This document shows positions 1-9,336 of a stretch of DNA of 64,000 bases, in pieces. How positions within the stretch are numbered: position 1 is the first letter of the stretch; each line of letters begins with the position of its first letter. Both the position numbers and the translations under genes were made by a program. Location: positions 186,001-250,000 of the forward strand of contig JAFRJX010000003.1 of assembly GCA_017432025.1 (NCBI GenBank), given 5' to 3'. This DNA comes from Candidatus Saccharimonadota bacterium. GTDB lineage: Bacteria; Patescibacteriota; Saccharimonadia; Saccharimonadales; Saccharimonadaceae. The notes under the pieces are model-generated. The model did no database searches. It was given only the letters and a program-made list of their open reading frames with translations, and had not been told where the DNA came from.

Positions 1-2
1 AA

Positions 3-1621
<1,619 letters not shown>

Positions 1622-1632
1622 TTCGCTTATGT

Positions 1633-1638
1633 TATAAT
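1633..1638 (+). promoter_or_regulatory. -10 box 6 nt before a start codon
   Basis: TGTTATAAT (extended -10) ends 6 nt before the ATG at 1645. Transcription normally begins about 7 nt after the -10 box, so the mRNA should begin at or next to the start codon. No Shine-Dalgarno sequence could fit in such a transcript. Confidence 0.6.
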
Positions 1639-1644
1639 CAAGGC

Positions 1645-1920
1645 ATGAGCAGCATTTATAAACTTGATATTCAAGGCATGCGTAAAGCCTTTAATGATTT
1701 TCATAAAACTTTATACGGACGCACGGCATTCTTCGTCGCCTATTTTATTCCGATTTTGTCATTTCTTGCAATGTTTGGTTTCATGATCGTGTTATTTATT
1801 AAACCAGAAACGTCTTCGTATATTGCTTTCTATTCTGCACTTGGCGTTTTCGTCGTGTCATTCATGATTGGCACGGCTTACTACTACCGCGAAGTACGTG
1901 ATTTCCTCCGTGAGAAATAA
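1645..1920 (+). CDS. Small two-helix membrane protein, unknown
   Basis: I do not recognise this 91-aa protein. It has a short soluble N-terminus, two hydrophobic segments (about residues 28-52 and 57-78) separated by a short loop with PETSS, and a charged C-terminal tail (REVRDFLREK), so both ends are probably in the cytoplasm. It has its own predicted leaderless promoter 6 nt upstream. It ends one base before the convergent cysS stop. Confidence 0.7.
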   Translation: MSSIYKLDIQGMRKAFNDFHKTLYGRTAFFVAYFIPILSFLAMFGFMIVLFIKPETSSYIAFYSALGVFVVSFMIGTAYYYREVRDFLREK

Positions 1921-1921
1921 T

Positions 1922-3265
1922 TTAGGCTAAGTACTGCCAAATGCTGCCGTCTGGGGTATCCTTGACGGCAATATTTTTCTTCGCGAGTTCGTCGCGCATC
2001 TCATCCGAAGTTGCCCAGTCTTTATTCGCACGAGCCTCGTCGCGCTTCTTGATTAGTTCACGCGTGTTATCATCAATATCTTTAGTACCTTCAATCAGAT
2101 CTAATCCAAATAATTCATCGATTTTCTTCCAATCATCTAAGTCAATCGTCGCCGAATCAATAATCGCAAAGGCTTCGGCGGAGTTTAGATTCTCATTTAC
2201 GGCATTTAATACTTTTTCGTATATTTCATCGTCGCTTTTTACGTCTTTTTGATAGCAAAGCGCGATGCGATTCCGCCAGTTCAGCCTTCTTTGCTTAGCG
2301 GCCTCGAGACTCTCGAAAGTGAAATTGCGGGTGCCTTGGTAGTGGCCTTGGAGTACCCACATCTTGTAATCGAGTGGTTTAAAGCCACGCTCAGCAAGGT
2401 CGGATAAAAGATAAACATTTCCGAGTGACTTTGAGATTTTTTCGCCGTCAATCGTAATGAAATTAGCGTGGAGCCAAACGTTGGCGAGTGGCTTGCCAGA
2501 AAGCGCAAATGACTGCGCAATTTCATTGGTATGGTGGATTGGGATATGATCGATGCCACCAGTATGGATGTCAATCGGTTCGCCGAGTTCTTCGTGGATA
2601 ATCGTGGAACATTCAAGGTGCCAACCCGGATAACCTGGACGACCGAGATAATCCCAACGCATGGCGTGTTTTTCGCCGGGCTTGATAAACTTCCAAACGG
2701 CAAAATCTGAGACGTTCCGCTTCTCGTCATTAAAGCCAACTCTCGCGCCAGCTTGGAGGCCTTTTAGATCTAGTCTCGCGAAATCAGCATAGCCATCAAA
2801 CTTACTGGTATCGAAATAAATCCCATCTTCGGTTTCATAAGTAAAACCATTTTCTGTCATTTTGTCAACTGCCTTCATATCGGCATCGATGTAATCAGTG
2901 GCCTTCGCAATTACATCCGGCTCGGTTAAATGTAGACTACGGAAATTCTTTAAGAAATCATTTGAATACATATCGGCGATTTCGTAAACGCTCTTCCCTT
3001 CGCGGGCGGCACCTTTTTCGAGTTTATCTTCGCCTTCATCGCCATCAGAAGTAAGATGCCCAACATCTGTGAGGTTAAGAACGCGCTTCACTTGGTAGCC
3101 GTTGGCTCTCAAGGTGCGAACGAGTAAATCCCAATAAATATAGGACGCGTAGTTACCGATGTGCTGGAAATTATAAACGGTTGGACCACAAGTGTAAATC
3201 CTCACCACCTCTTCAATCGGTTTGAATTCCTCGACTTCCTTTGATGCAGTATTATAAAGCTTCAT
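1922..3265 (-). CDS. cysS: Cysteinyl-tRNA synthetase
   Basis: CysS charges tRNA-Cys. The class I signature HIGN is at residues 35-38 and KISKS is near residue 278. Zinc-binding residues are present: Cys26 in CGPTVY, the cysteine in WHLECS, and the HHTNE stretch that replaces the usual HHENE. At 447 aa it is of normal, slightly short length. A strong Shine-Dalgarno GGAGGAGG precedes the ATG, which lies inside the end of the upstream hydrolase gene (14-nt overlap), so it is the last gene of a DHH phosphoesterase-hydrolase-cysS operon. Confidence 0.97.
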   Translation of the reverse strand: MKLYNTASKEVEEFKPIEEVVRIYTCGPTVYNFQHIGNYASYIYWDLLVRTLRANGYQVKRVLNLTDVGHLTSDGDEGEDKLEKGAAREGKSVYEIADMYSNDFLKNFRSLHLTEPDVIAKATDYIDADMKAVDKMTENGFTYETEDGIYFDTSKFDGYADFARLDLKGLQAGARVGFNDEKRNVSDFAVWKFIKPGEKHAMRWDYLGRPGYPGWHLECSTIIHEELGEPIDIHTGGIDHIPIHHTNEIAQSFALSGKPLANVWLHANFITIDGEKISKSLGNVYLLSDLAERGFKPLDYKMWVLQGHYQGTRNFTFESLEAAKQRRLNWRNRIALCYQKDVKSDDEIYEKVLNAVNENLNSAEAFAIIDSATIDLDDWKKIDELFGLDLIEGTKDIDDNTRELIKKRDEARANKDWATSDEMRDELAKKNIAVKDTPDGSIWQYLA

Positions 3266-3980
3266 TAGTCTCCTCCTCCAGCAGCTCTGCCATTATATAA
3301 TACTTTTCATGCGAAACGCCGTGATGACTTGGCGTGTGATGAATCTTAATATTATGATTCGCGTGCTTAATCCTCGGTAAATTGTAAGAAGCGATGAATT
3401 TATCAAGATCTCCTACCACCATATCAATCGGAAGATCTAGACCAGCGAGCACATCGTAATTCTTTGGATCCATCACGATGTTTTTCATTGAGTTTTGGAA
3501 AGATTTTTCATTTACGATAGTTTTGTCTTTGACGCTCACCGCATCTTCAAAAACTTTAATCGCGGCGGCAAAGGCTGGATTTGCTAAATCTTCCTTCGTG
3601 TAAACCGGTGGCGAAACCAGAATCAGTCGCTTCACCATGTCAGGATTCTTCGAAGCGAAACGCGCAGAAATAAAAGTTCCCATTGAATGCCCGACCAAGA
3701 CAAACGGTGTCTTGATTTTGGCGGCCTTAATGGAATTCTTGATTGCTTCGAGTTGTTCGTCGTAAGTGTACTCTAACTCATCTGATTTAAGAGAATCGCC
3801 AGCCCCGAGCAAATCAAAAGCCACGAGTCTCGCGTTAATCTTTTCGTCTTTCTCAAAAAATGCCAGCGCGTGCTCGTAAGATTGCCAGTTTGCGGCAATC
3901 CCATGGATAAATACTGCCGTAAAAGCCGGATGATCGGAAGATGAAAAATCATAGGCTTTGTGTAACTCTAGTTTATTCAT
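3252..3980 (-). CDS. Alpha/beta-fold hydrolase
   Basis: A 242-aa alpha/beta hydrolase. The oxyanion HG motif is at residues 26-27 and the nucleophile elbow GHSMG has Ser99. A late aspartate (GDLDKF) and a histidine in the HHGVSHEKY region could complete the triad. There is no signal peptide, so it should be cytoplasmic. The substrate cannot be told from sequence; esterase or lysophospholipase activity is possible. A Shine-Dalgarno GGAGG precedes the start, which overlaps the upstream gene by 8 nt. Confidence 0.85.
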   Translation of the reverse strand: MNKLELHKAYDFSSSDHPAFTAVFIHGIAANWQSYEHALAFFEKDEKINARLVAFDLLGAGDSLKSDELEYTYDEQLEAIKNSIKAAKIKTPFVLVGHSMGTFISARFASKNPDMVKRLILVSPPVYTKEDLANPAFAAAIKVFEDAVSVKDKTIVNEKSFQNSMKNIVMDPKNYDVLAGLDLPIDMVVGDLDKFIASYNLPRIKHANHNIKIHHTPSHHGVSHEKYYIMAELLEEETNEAL

Positions 3981-4962
3981 TCTCGGCCTCCGCGAGCAGT
4001 CCTGGGATGATGTTTACTAAATCAGCCAAAACTTCTTCGTAATTAGTATCATAGGTTCTAAATCCAGCCGCATATGGATGACCACCGCCACCAAAGTAGC
4101 CAGCGATTTTTTCAGCAATGCCACTACCTACACCACAGCGAATCTTGCCCGTGACCTTGCCGTCCGGATAGGTCTTAATCGCGACGGCGACCTTCACGCC
4201 TTCTACCAAACGGAGTTCTTCAAGAATCAGCACATTCGGGTTGTATTCGTCGGAATATTCGCGGATATCGTCCCATGGAATGTGAACGGTGGCTAGTTCC
4301 CCGTCGAGCGAGTAATCAATGCGCTTAATTAGATCGGCTTTATAATCAAGAATTCTTGGTGACTTCTTCATGAATTCACGGCGACGCTCTTCGAGGTCTG
4401 ACACCACCGCACCGAGTTTCGTGAGTTCAGATGCAATTTCAAAAGTCCTCGCCGTCACGGAAGTGCTGGTAAGCCCTAGAGTATCCGACAAAATCCCTTG
4501 GAAAATCGCTTCGGTGGCCTCAATCCCTAGTTCCATTTTCTGATCGACAGCAATCTCGTAAATGAGTTCCGCGCAAGCTGGGCGGACTTCAATGATGCTT
4601 TCGTGCGGGAAGTTTAAATCATCTTCCGTTTCATGATGATCAATCACAAGCACTGGCGCTGAATACAAACGATTTTTAATCGCCGAATCATCGAGCAGCT
4701 TCGAGAGTAAAACCTCGGCCGCTGTGTCAACAATGATATAACCATCGGCACGGTAATCAAATTCATTGGTCACTCTCGACCAATCCGCAAAATAGTGCAA
4801 ATACTTTGGAATATCCACCGGGCAGTACAGAGTCACCTCTTTGCCGGTCAGTAAATAATCGAGCGCAAAAGCCGAGCCGAGCGAGTCGCCATCCGGGTTT
4901 TCGGCTTGAATAATACAAATATGGTTTTTATCTTTAATAAAATCCGTAAATCTCTGATACAT
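3973..4962 (-). CDS. DHH/DHHA1 phosphoesterase (NrnA-like)
   Basis: A 329-aa protein of the NrnA/RecJ-like family, which hydrolyses short oligoribonucleotides, pAp or cyclic dinucleotides. The N-terminal DHH domain has NPDGDSLG (residues 23-30) and DHHETED near residue 107, both metal-binding motifs. The C-terminal DHHA1 domain has the nucleotide-binding GGGGHPYAAGF stretch near residue 290. It is the first gene of its operon; an extended -10 box lies 9 nt before the ATG, so the leader is only a few nucleotides. Which substrate it uses is not clear from sequence. Confidence 0.9.
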   Translation of the reverse strand: MYQRFTDFIKDKNHICIIQAENPDGDSLGSAFALDYLLTGKEVTLYCPVDIPKYLHYFADWSRVTNEFDYRADGYIIVDTAAEVLLSKLLDDSAIKNRLYSAPVLVIDHHETEDDLNFPHESIIEVRPACAELIYEIAVDQKMELGIEATEAIFQGILSDTLGLTSTSVTARTFEIASELTKLGAVVSDLEERRREFMKKSPRILDYKADLIKRIDYSLDGELATVHIPWDDIREYSDEYNPNVLILEELRLVEGVKVAVAIKTYPDGKVTGKIRCGVGSGIAEKIAGYFGGGGHPYAAGFRTYDTNYEEVLADLVNIIPGLLAEAENE

Positions 4963-4971
4963 ACAATATAT

Positions 4972-5002
4972 ATTATAACATATCGGTTTTTTGTGCTAAA
5001 AT
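4972..5002. promoter_or_regulatory. Divergent extended -10 promoters
   Basis: Two outward promoters fit in the 46-bp gap. On the minus strand TGT-TATAAT (4972-4977) ends 9 nt before the DHH gene. On the plus strand TGC-TAAAAT (4997-5002) ends 6 nt before the YqeG gene. Both predict leaderless or nearly leaderless mRNAs. Confidence 0.6.
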
Positions 5003-5008
5003 TATTGC

Positions 5009-5449
5009 ATGAACTCAATCAAAGCAGACAAAAAGTTTGAAAGATTCGAAGATGTCACGCCGGAAATCCTAAAAAGTGAAGGCGTTAAGCTTTTGCTCTG
5101 TGATCTTGATAATACCCTTAGGCTTCATTCCGAAAAAGAGCCGGCTGAAGAGCTCGTAAAATGGATTAGCGAGTGCCACAAAGCTGGTGTTAAAGTTGTA
5201 ATTATCTCGAATAATGGCCGCAAAAAGATGATGCAGAAATTCTGCGAGCCGATTAATGTTCCGTGTGTCTGGTGGGCACATAAACCATTTAGTACCAAGC
5301 TAACCGAAGCGATGGACGAATATCACTTTACTCCAGAAGAAACCGTCATGCTTGGCGATAAATATTCTACCGATGTACTCGCCGCTAGATTTGCCAAAAT
5401 CCGCGCCTGGAAAGTGAACCACAGAAGAGATCTTCCAGAAAATGAATAA
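5009..5449 (+). CDS. YqeG-family HAD phosphatase
   Basis: A 146-aa HAD phosphatase of the YqeG/Gep4 type. The catalytic DLDNT motif is at residues 32-36, motif II is IISNN, and the C-terminal acidic motif GDKYSTD is near residue 116. The yeast relative Gep4 removes the phosphate from phosphatidylglycerophosphate. The next gene, overlapping by 8 nt, is pgsA, which makes exactly that substrate, so the natural inference is that this enzyme performs the last step of phosphatidylglycerol synthesis. The start follows a -10 box by 6 nt (predicted leaderless). Confidence 0.9.
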   Translation: MNSIKADKKFERFEDVTPEILKSEGVKLLLCDLDNTLRLHSEKEPAEELVKWISECHKAGVKVVIISNNGRKKMMQKFCEPINVPCVWWAHKPFSTKLTEAMDEYHFTPEETVMLGDKYSTDVLAARFAKIRAWKVNHRRDLPENE

Positions 5450-5999
5450 AAAGAAGAATCATATCAATCTACCGACGATTTTAACTCTTATTCGAATCAT
5501 ATTCACTGTTCCGCTTTTCGTTTTGATATTCTTTGACAATCTGCCGGCCAAGATTTTGACGCTCTGTTTCTTTGTGGCGGCCTCCGTCACAGATTTCGTA
5601 GATGGCTACTTAGCAAGGAAGAATAAACAAGTCACAGACCTTGGTGCCTTTCTCGATCCCTTAGCCGACAAAATGCTAGTTAATCTCACTTTCCTTGCCC
5701 TCACCTATCAAAATCTCGTGCCAATTTGGCTCTTTGCGATTATTATCGTGCGCGATTTCATGGTGGACGGCGTTCGCATGATGGAAGCCAAAAAAGACAT
5801 TACCCTCGCTGCATCAAAAACCGGCAAAGCCAAAACCATGGTCCAAATGATTACGCTGTCACTCATTCTGCTAAACAAAATTATTGGCTCAGAAATATTT
5901 GCCAATATCAATTTCGCATTGCTAATTATCGTCCTGGTTCTTACGGTGATTTCCGGTTTGGAATATCTCGTTAAAGGATGGAAATCAATAATAAAATAG
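5442..5999 (+). CDS. pgsA: CDP-diacylglycerol-glycerol-3-phosphate phosphatidyltransferase
   Basis: PgsA condenses CDP-diacylglycerol with glycerol-3-phosphate. The complete CDP-alcohol phosphotransferase signature, D-x2-D-G-x2-A-R-x8-G-x3-D-x3-D, lies at residues 51-76. The protein is 185 aa with several hydrophobic helices, as expected for this integral membrane enzyme. The ATG overlaps the YqeG gene, and its 3' end overlaps the convergent cdsA gene by 29 nt. Confidence 0.95.
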   Translation: MNKKKNHINLPTILTLIRIIFTVPLFVLIFFDNLPAKILTLCFFVAASVTDFVDGYLARKNKQVTDLGAFLDPLADKMLVNLTFLALTYQNLVPIWLFAIIIVRDFMVDGVRMMEAKKDITLAASKTGKAKTMVQMITLSLILLNKIIGSEIFANINFALLIIVLVLTVISGLEYLVKGWKSIIK

Positions 6000-6654
6000 T
6001 CGTCGTAAATGCCGTTGAATCAATGCGGTCCAGATAGCCGCCGTGACCTTCTGTGCCACCAATCACCATTTCGATCTTTTCAAAGACTTTGTTCTTAATC
6101 AGGATCTCGTTTGAATCTTTAACCTTGAAGCGACGCTTTAAGAAGCTTTCGTAAAGATCGCCGACGAGTGCGAGCGGGCCACAAAGTAGATAAATCCAAT
6201 CAAGCTCAAAGGCGCCGCGAACCAGCATCATTGCAAGACACATGAGAAATGACATTAGGAGCCCAAGAAAAGTTCCCTCCCAGGTCTTGTTCTTCGAAAT
6301 GTGTGGGAACGGACGAGATTTCTTAAAAATCTTGCCACCAAAGGCTTTACCAAGTAGATAAGCGAAAATGTCGTAGCCACAAACGCCGAGAATAATATAC
6401 CAGAAATGATAACGATCGACTTTGGCGACCCAAATTGAAGAGCAAACTAAGAAAACAATTTCAATAATCGCGAGTAGCACGTGCCAGAAACTGATTTTGC
6501 GCCAGAAGAATGAAATCAATTCAATCGCCGAAATCAACGCGAATAAACCATAGATGATTTTAAATGGGATACTGTCAAAAGTATATAACGCTACGAGTGC
6601 AACAATGAACATCCCCAGCCCACAGATTACCCTCACCCTGAAATTCTTGTCCAT
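5971..6654 (-). CDS. cdsA: Phosphatidate cytidylyltransferase with a loop insertion
   Basis: CdsA makes CDP-diacylglycerol from phosphatidate and CTP. The 227-aa protein has about six membrane helices. The signature begins normally at residues 170-180 (SFLKRRFKVKD) and ends normally at 203-212 (GHGGYLDRID), but 22 residues separate them where Escherichia coli CdsA has 6. The catalytic residues are all present, so the enzyme is probably active. It converges on pgsA, the next enzyme of the pathway. A TATAAT box lies 8 nt before the ATG. Confidence 0.93.
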   Translation of the reverse strand: MDKNFRVRVICGLGMFIVALVALYTFDSIPFKIIYGLFALISAIELISFFWRKISFWHVLLAIIEIVFLVCSSIWVAKVDRYHFWYIILGVCGYDIFAYLLGKAFGGKIFKKSRPFPHISKNKTWEGTFLGLLMSFLMCLAMMLVRGAFELDWIYLLCGPLALVGDLYESFLKRRFKVKDSNEILIKNKVFEKIEMVIGGTEGHGGYLDRIDSTAFTTTILLLISIL

Positions 6655-6662
6655 ATATCCAC

Positions 6663-6697
6663 ATTATACACCAAATACCACTAAAAAATGGTAAAAT
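6663..6697. promoter_or_regulatory. Divergent -10 promoters of cdsA and the AMP ligase
   Basis: TATAAT on the minus strand (6663-6668) lies 8 nt before the cdsA ATG. TGG-TAAAAT on the plus strand (6692-6697) lies 7 nt before the AMP-ligase ATG. The gap between the two start codons is 50 bp and has no room for normal leaders. Confidence 0.55.
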
Positions 6698-6704
6698 ATA
6701 TATT

Positions 6705-8435
6705 ATGCTCGAATATGTCTATAGTAAGATAAAGCATGCTCTTCGCACCCTCGATATGAAGCTCGAACGTGCCAAGTATGGCTATATCGAAAAATTACCA
6801 AAAGATATTGAATATTTTGACGGCGGTATGTACGACGCGGTTTACGAGGCTTCTTGTAAATGGCCACACAATGTCGCACTCGATTATTTCGATATCAAAA
6901 TCACTTACAAAGAATTAATTAAAAAGATCAATAAAGTCGCCGCTGCTCTTAAGGAAGCCGGCGCTAAAAAAGGCGATCGCATTACCGTTTGTATGCCGAA
7001 TACCCCAGAAGCGGTTTATATGTTCTATGCGATTAATGAAATCGGTGCCGTCGCAAACATGGTACATCCGCTCTCTTCCGAAAAAGAAATCGAAGAATAT
7101 GTAAATGATGCTGATTCTAGAATCATGCTTTGCATCGACATTACTTATCCGAAAGTCGAAGCGATTATCAAGAACACCAATCTCGAACAAGTCGTCGTAG
7201 TTTCGGCCACCCGTTCAATGGACCTTGCTGTCCGCGTGATTTATAAACTCACAAAAGGCCGCAAAAACCATATTAAGACCGACCAGAAGATTATTACTTG
7301 GGACAAGTTCCTAAATCGTGCCGACAAATTTATCGGCAATCCACACGCTCGTGTGAATAGCAAAGACCCAGCCGTGATTCTCTACTCCGGCGGTTCTACT
7401 GGTAAACCAAAGGGCGCTATTCTTACAAACCTCAACTTCAACGCGCAGACGCTTGGCGCTAAATACTTAGTGCCAGAGTTACTAAAGGCCGAGAACGCTT
7501 ATCTATCTTTCCTGCCAAACTTCCACGCCTTTGGTCTTGGCTGTTGTCTTCACATGCCACTTTATTTCGGTTCCCGCGTCGTTTTGATTCCACAGTTCAA
7601 TGCCAAGAAGCTTAAAAAATACATCACAAAATATAAAATCAATATCTTAGTCGGCGTTCCAACCGTCTTTGAATATCTCACCAAGATTAAATTTAAGAAA
7701 AATGAATTAAAGAATGTCCGTTTTGTTGTGTCTGGTGGCGACATGATTAGTATGACGAGCAAGGAAAAGATTAATGATTTCTTGAAAGCTCACGGCTCCA
7801 AAGCTATTATTGAGAATGGCTATGGTCTTACCGAAGCTTCCGGCGGCTTCATCTTCTCACCAAGGAGTGTTGCGGAAGAACCAGACGTAATTGGTTATCC
7901 GTTGCCAGATAACGAAGTGGTTATTATGGATCTAAAAACCAAGAAAGAAGCCAAACTCGGGAACGACGGCGAAATCCTGGTTCGTGGCCTCGCTGTTATG
8001 AAGGAATACTTAAACAAGCCAAAAGAAACTGAGGAAGCCTTTATTATGGTTGGCGGCAAGAAATATCTCCGCACTGGCGATATTGGCTACGCCGACGAGC
8101 GTGGCGTGATTCACTTCCGTTCGCGCTTAAAGCGTATGATTATTTCAAACGGCTACAATATCTATCCGGCCAATATCGAAGATGTCACCTTGAAATGCAA
8201 TCTAGTTTCTGCCTGCGCTGTAGTTGGTCGTGAAGACAAACTTCGTGGCGAGAAAGTCGTCGTCTTTATCGTGGCAAAAGATAAAGCTTCCGAGCGCGCC
8301 ATCAAAAAAGATTTAGCCAACATCTACAAAAAGTATCTCGCTAAATACGAGATACCACGCGAGATTCGTTTCCTGCCAGAGTTGCCAAAGACCAAACTCG
8401 CCAAAGTTGATTTCAAGGCACTAGAAAAGTATTAA
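6705..8435 (+). CDS. AMP-dependent acyl-activating ligase (FadD-like)
   Basis: A 576-aa member of the adenylate-forming superfamily, which activates a carboxylic acid as acyl-AMP and usually passes it to CoA. Motifs in order: the phosphate loop YSGGSTGKPKG near residue 226, YGLTEASG near 372, RTGDIGY near 455, and a C-terminal domain with a lysine in the TKLAKVDF stretch as expected for the adenylation lysine. Similarity is highest to long-chain fatty acid ligases, but the acyl group cannot be read from sequence. Its place next to cdsA, pgsA and the YqeG phosphatase suggests activation of scavenged fatty acids for phospholipids. Confidence 0.88.
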   Translation: MLEYVYSKIKHALRTLDMKLERAKYGYIEKLPKDIEYFDGGMYDAVYEASCKWPHNVALDYFDIKITYKELIKKINKVAAALKEAGAKKGDRITVCMPNTPEAVYMFYAINEIGAVANMVHPLSSEKEIEEYVNDADSRIMLCIDITYPKVEAIIKNTNLEQVVVVSATRSMDLAVRVIYKLTKGRKNHIKTDQKIITWDKFLNRADKFIGNPHARVNSKDPAVILYSGGSTGKPKGAILTNLNFNAQTLGAKYLVPELLKAENAYLSFLPNFHAFGLGCCLHMPLYFGSRVVLIPQFNAKKLKKYITKYKINILVGVPTVFEYLTKIKFKKNELKNVRFVVSGGDMISMTSKEKINDFLKAHGSKAIIENGYGLTEASGGFIFSPRSVAEEPDVIGYPLPDNEVVIMDLKTKKEAKLGNDGEILVRGLAVMKEYLNKPKETEEAFIMVGGKKYLRTGDIGYADERGVIHFRSRLKRMIISNGYNIYPANIEDVTLKCNLVSACAVVGREDKLRGEKVVVFIVAKDKASERAIKKDLANIYKKYLAKYEIPREIRFLPELPKTKLAKVDFKALEKY

Positions 8436-9037
8436 AGATCAGTGCGGTGCTCTAAGGCCGCACTAATCGTCACTTGGTCGGCATAGGAGATATCGACGCC
8501 AAGCGGTAAGCCTCGTGCGAGACGAGTAAGTTTTAGTTTTGGCTCCACTTCATGTAAAACTTTTTCAAGCAAAAGCGCCGTTGATTCACCCTCTACGGAA
8601 GGGTTAGTCGCAATAATCACTTCTTCAACTTTATCTTTCTTAACGCGCTCAGTGAGCTCCTTAATATGGAGCTGATCCGGCGTAATGCCATCAATTGGCG
8701 AAACAGCACCACCTAGCACGTGATAAGTGCCGTGGTAACCATGTGTTGCTTCAATTGCAAAAATATCCAGTGGTTCTTCTACAACGAGTACAGTCTTTTT
8801 ATCACGCTCAGGGTCAGTGTAGAGTGGCGACAATTCTTCGTCCGCATCAATTAAAGCGAAAGTCACCGGACAGGATTTAACCTTGTCATGCAAATTCGAA
8901 AGTGCATCGGCAATTTGTTCCGAGATTTTTGAATTGGATTTAAAAAGATAATAGGCATATCTTTCCGCCGTTCTCGGACCCACGCCTGGGAGCATCCCAA
9001 GCGCATTAATCGTATCGATGAGCGCCTTCGGGAGCAT
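8432..9037 (-). CDS. recR: RecR recombination mediator without an intact zinc finger
   Basis: RecR clamps DNA with RecO/RecF in gap repair. The N-terminal helix-hairpin-helix (LGMLPGVGPRTAERYAY) and the Toprim domain (VVEEPLDI, YHVLGG, IIATNPSVEGE) are typical, and the 201-aa length fits. I chose the start one base after the ybaB stop; a longer frame to 9064 adds 9 unlikely residues. The four-cysteine zinc finger is broken: only the first cysteine (SCPVTF) remains and the normal second CxxC position reads SPLY. The fold may be held without zinc here. Confidence 0.93.
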   Translation of the reverse strand: MLPKALIDTINALGMLPGVGPRTAERYAYYLFKSNSKISEQIADALSNLHDKVKSCPVTFALIDADEELSPLYTDPERDKKTVLVVEEPLDIFAIEATHGYHGTYHVLGGAVSPIDGITPDQLHIKELTERVKKDKVEEVIIATNPSVEGESTALLLEKVLHEVEPKLKLTRLARGLPLGVDISYADQVTISAALEHRTDL

Positions 9038-9038
9038 T

Positions 9039-9335
9039 CTACATTCCGAGGTTGCCGAGGCCACCCATCAAAGGTTTCATTTTTTCGGTTGCAATTTCCT
9101 GGGCTTTCGCAAAGCCATCGCGCATACAGTTCTCAATCCAACGCTCGAGTTCGTGAATATCATCAAGATCAACTTTCTCTGGATCGATTTTGACTTTTTT
9201 GACTTTTAGTTCACCATTAATCTGAATTACGACAGCACCGTCACCAGCTTCGACTTCAACGATTTCATTCTTAAGTTCTTTTTGTGCTTTGCGAAGCTGA
9301 TTCAAGAGCTTCATCTGGTCCATAGTCTGACCCAT
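9039..9335 (-). CDS. ybaB: YbaB/EbfC nucleoid-associated protein
   Basis: A 98-aa YbaB/EbfC-family DNA-binding protein. It has the usual N-terminal methionine-rich helix with a coiled-coil look, a central beta hairpin (AVVIQINGELKVKKVKI) and a C-terminal helix. A clear Shine-Dalgarno AAAGGAG lies 6 nt before the ATG. The ybaB-recR pair is classic, but the usual partner dnaX is 3 kb away, separated by a glycosyltransferase gene and dnaB. Confidence 0.94.
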   Translation of the reverse strand: MGQTMDQMKLLNQLRKAQKELKNEIVEVEAGDGAVVIQINGELKVKKVKIDPEKVDLDDIHELERWIENCMRDGFAKAQEIATEKMKPLMGGLGNLGM

Positions 9336-9336
9336 A

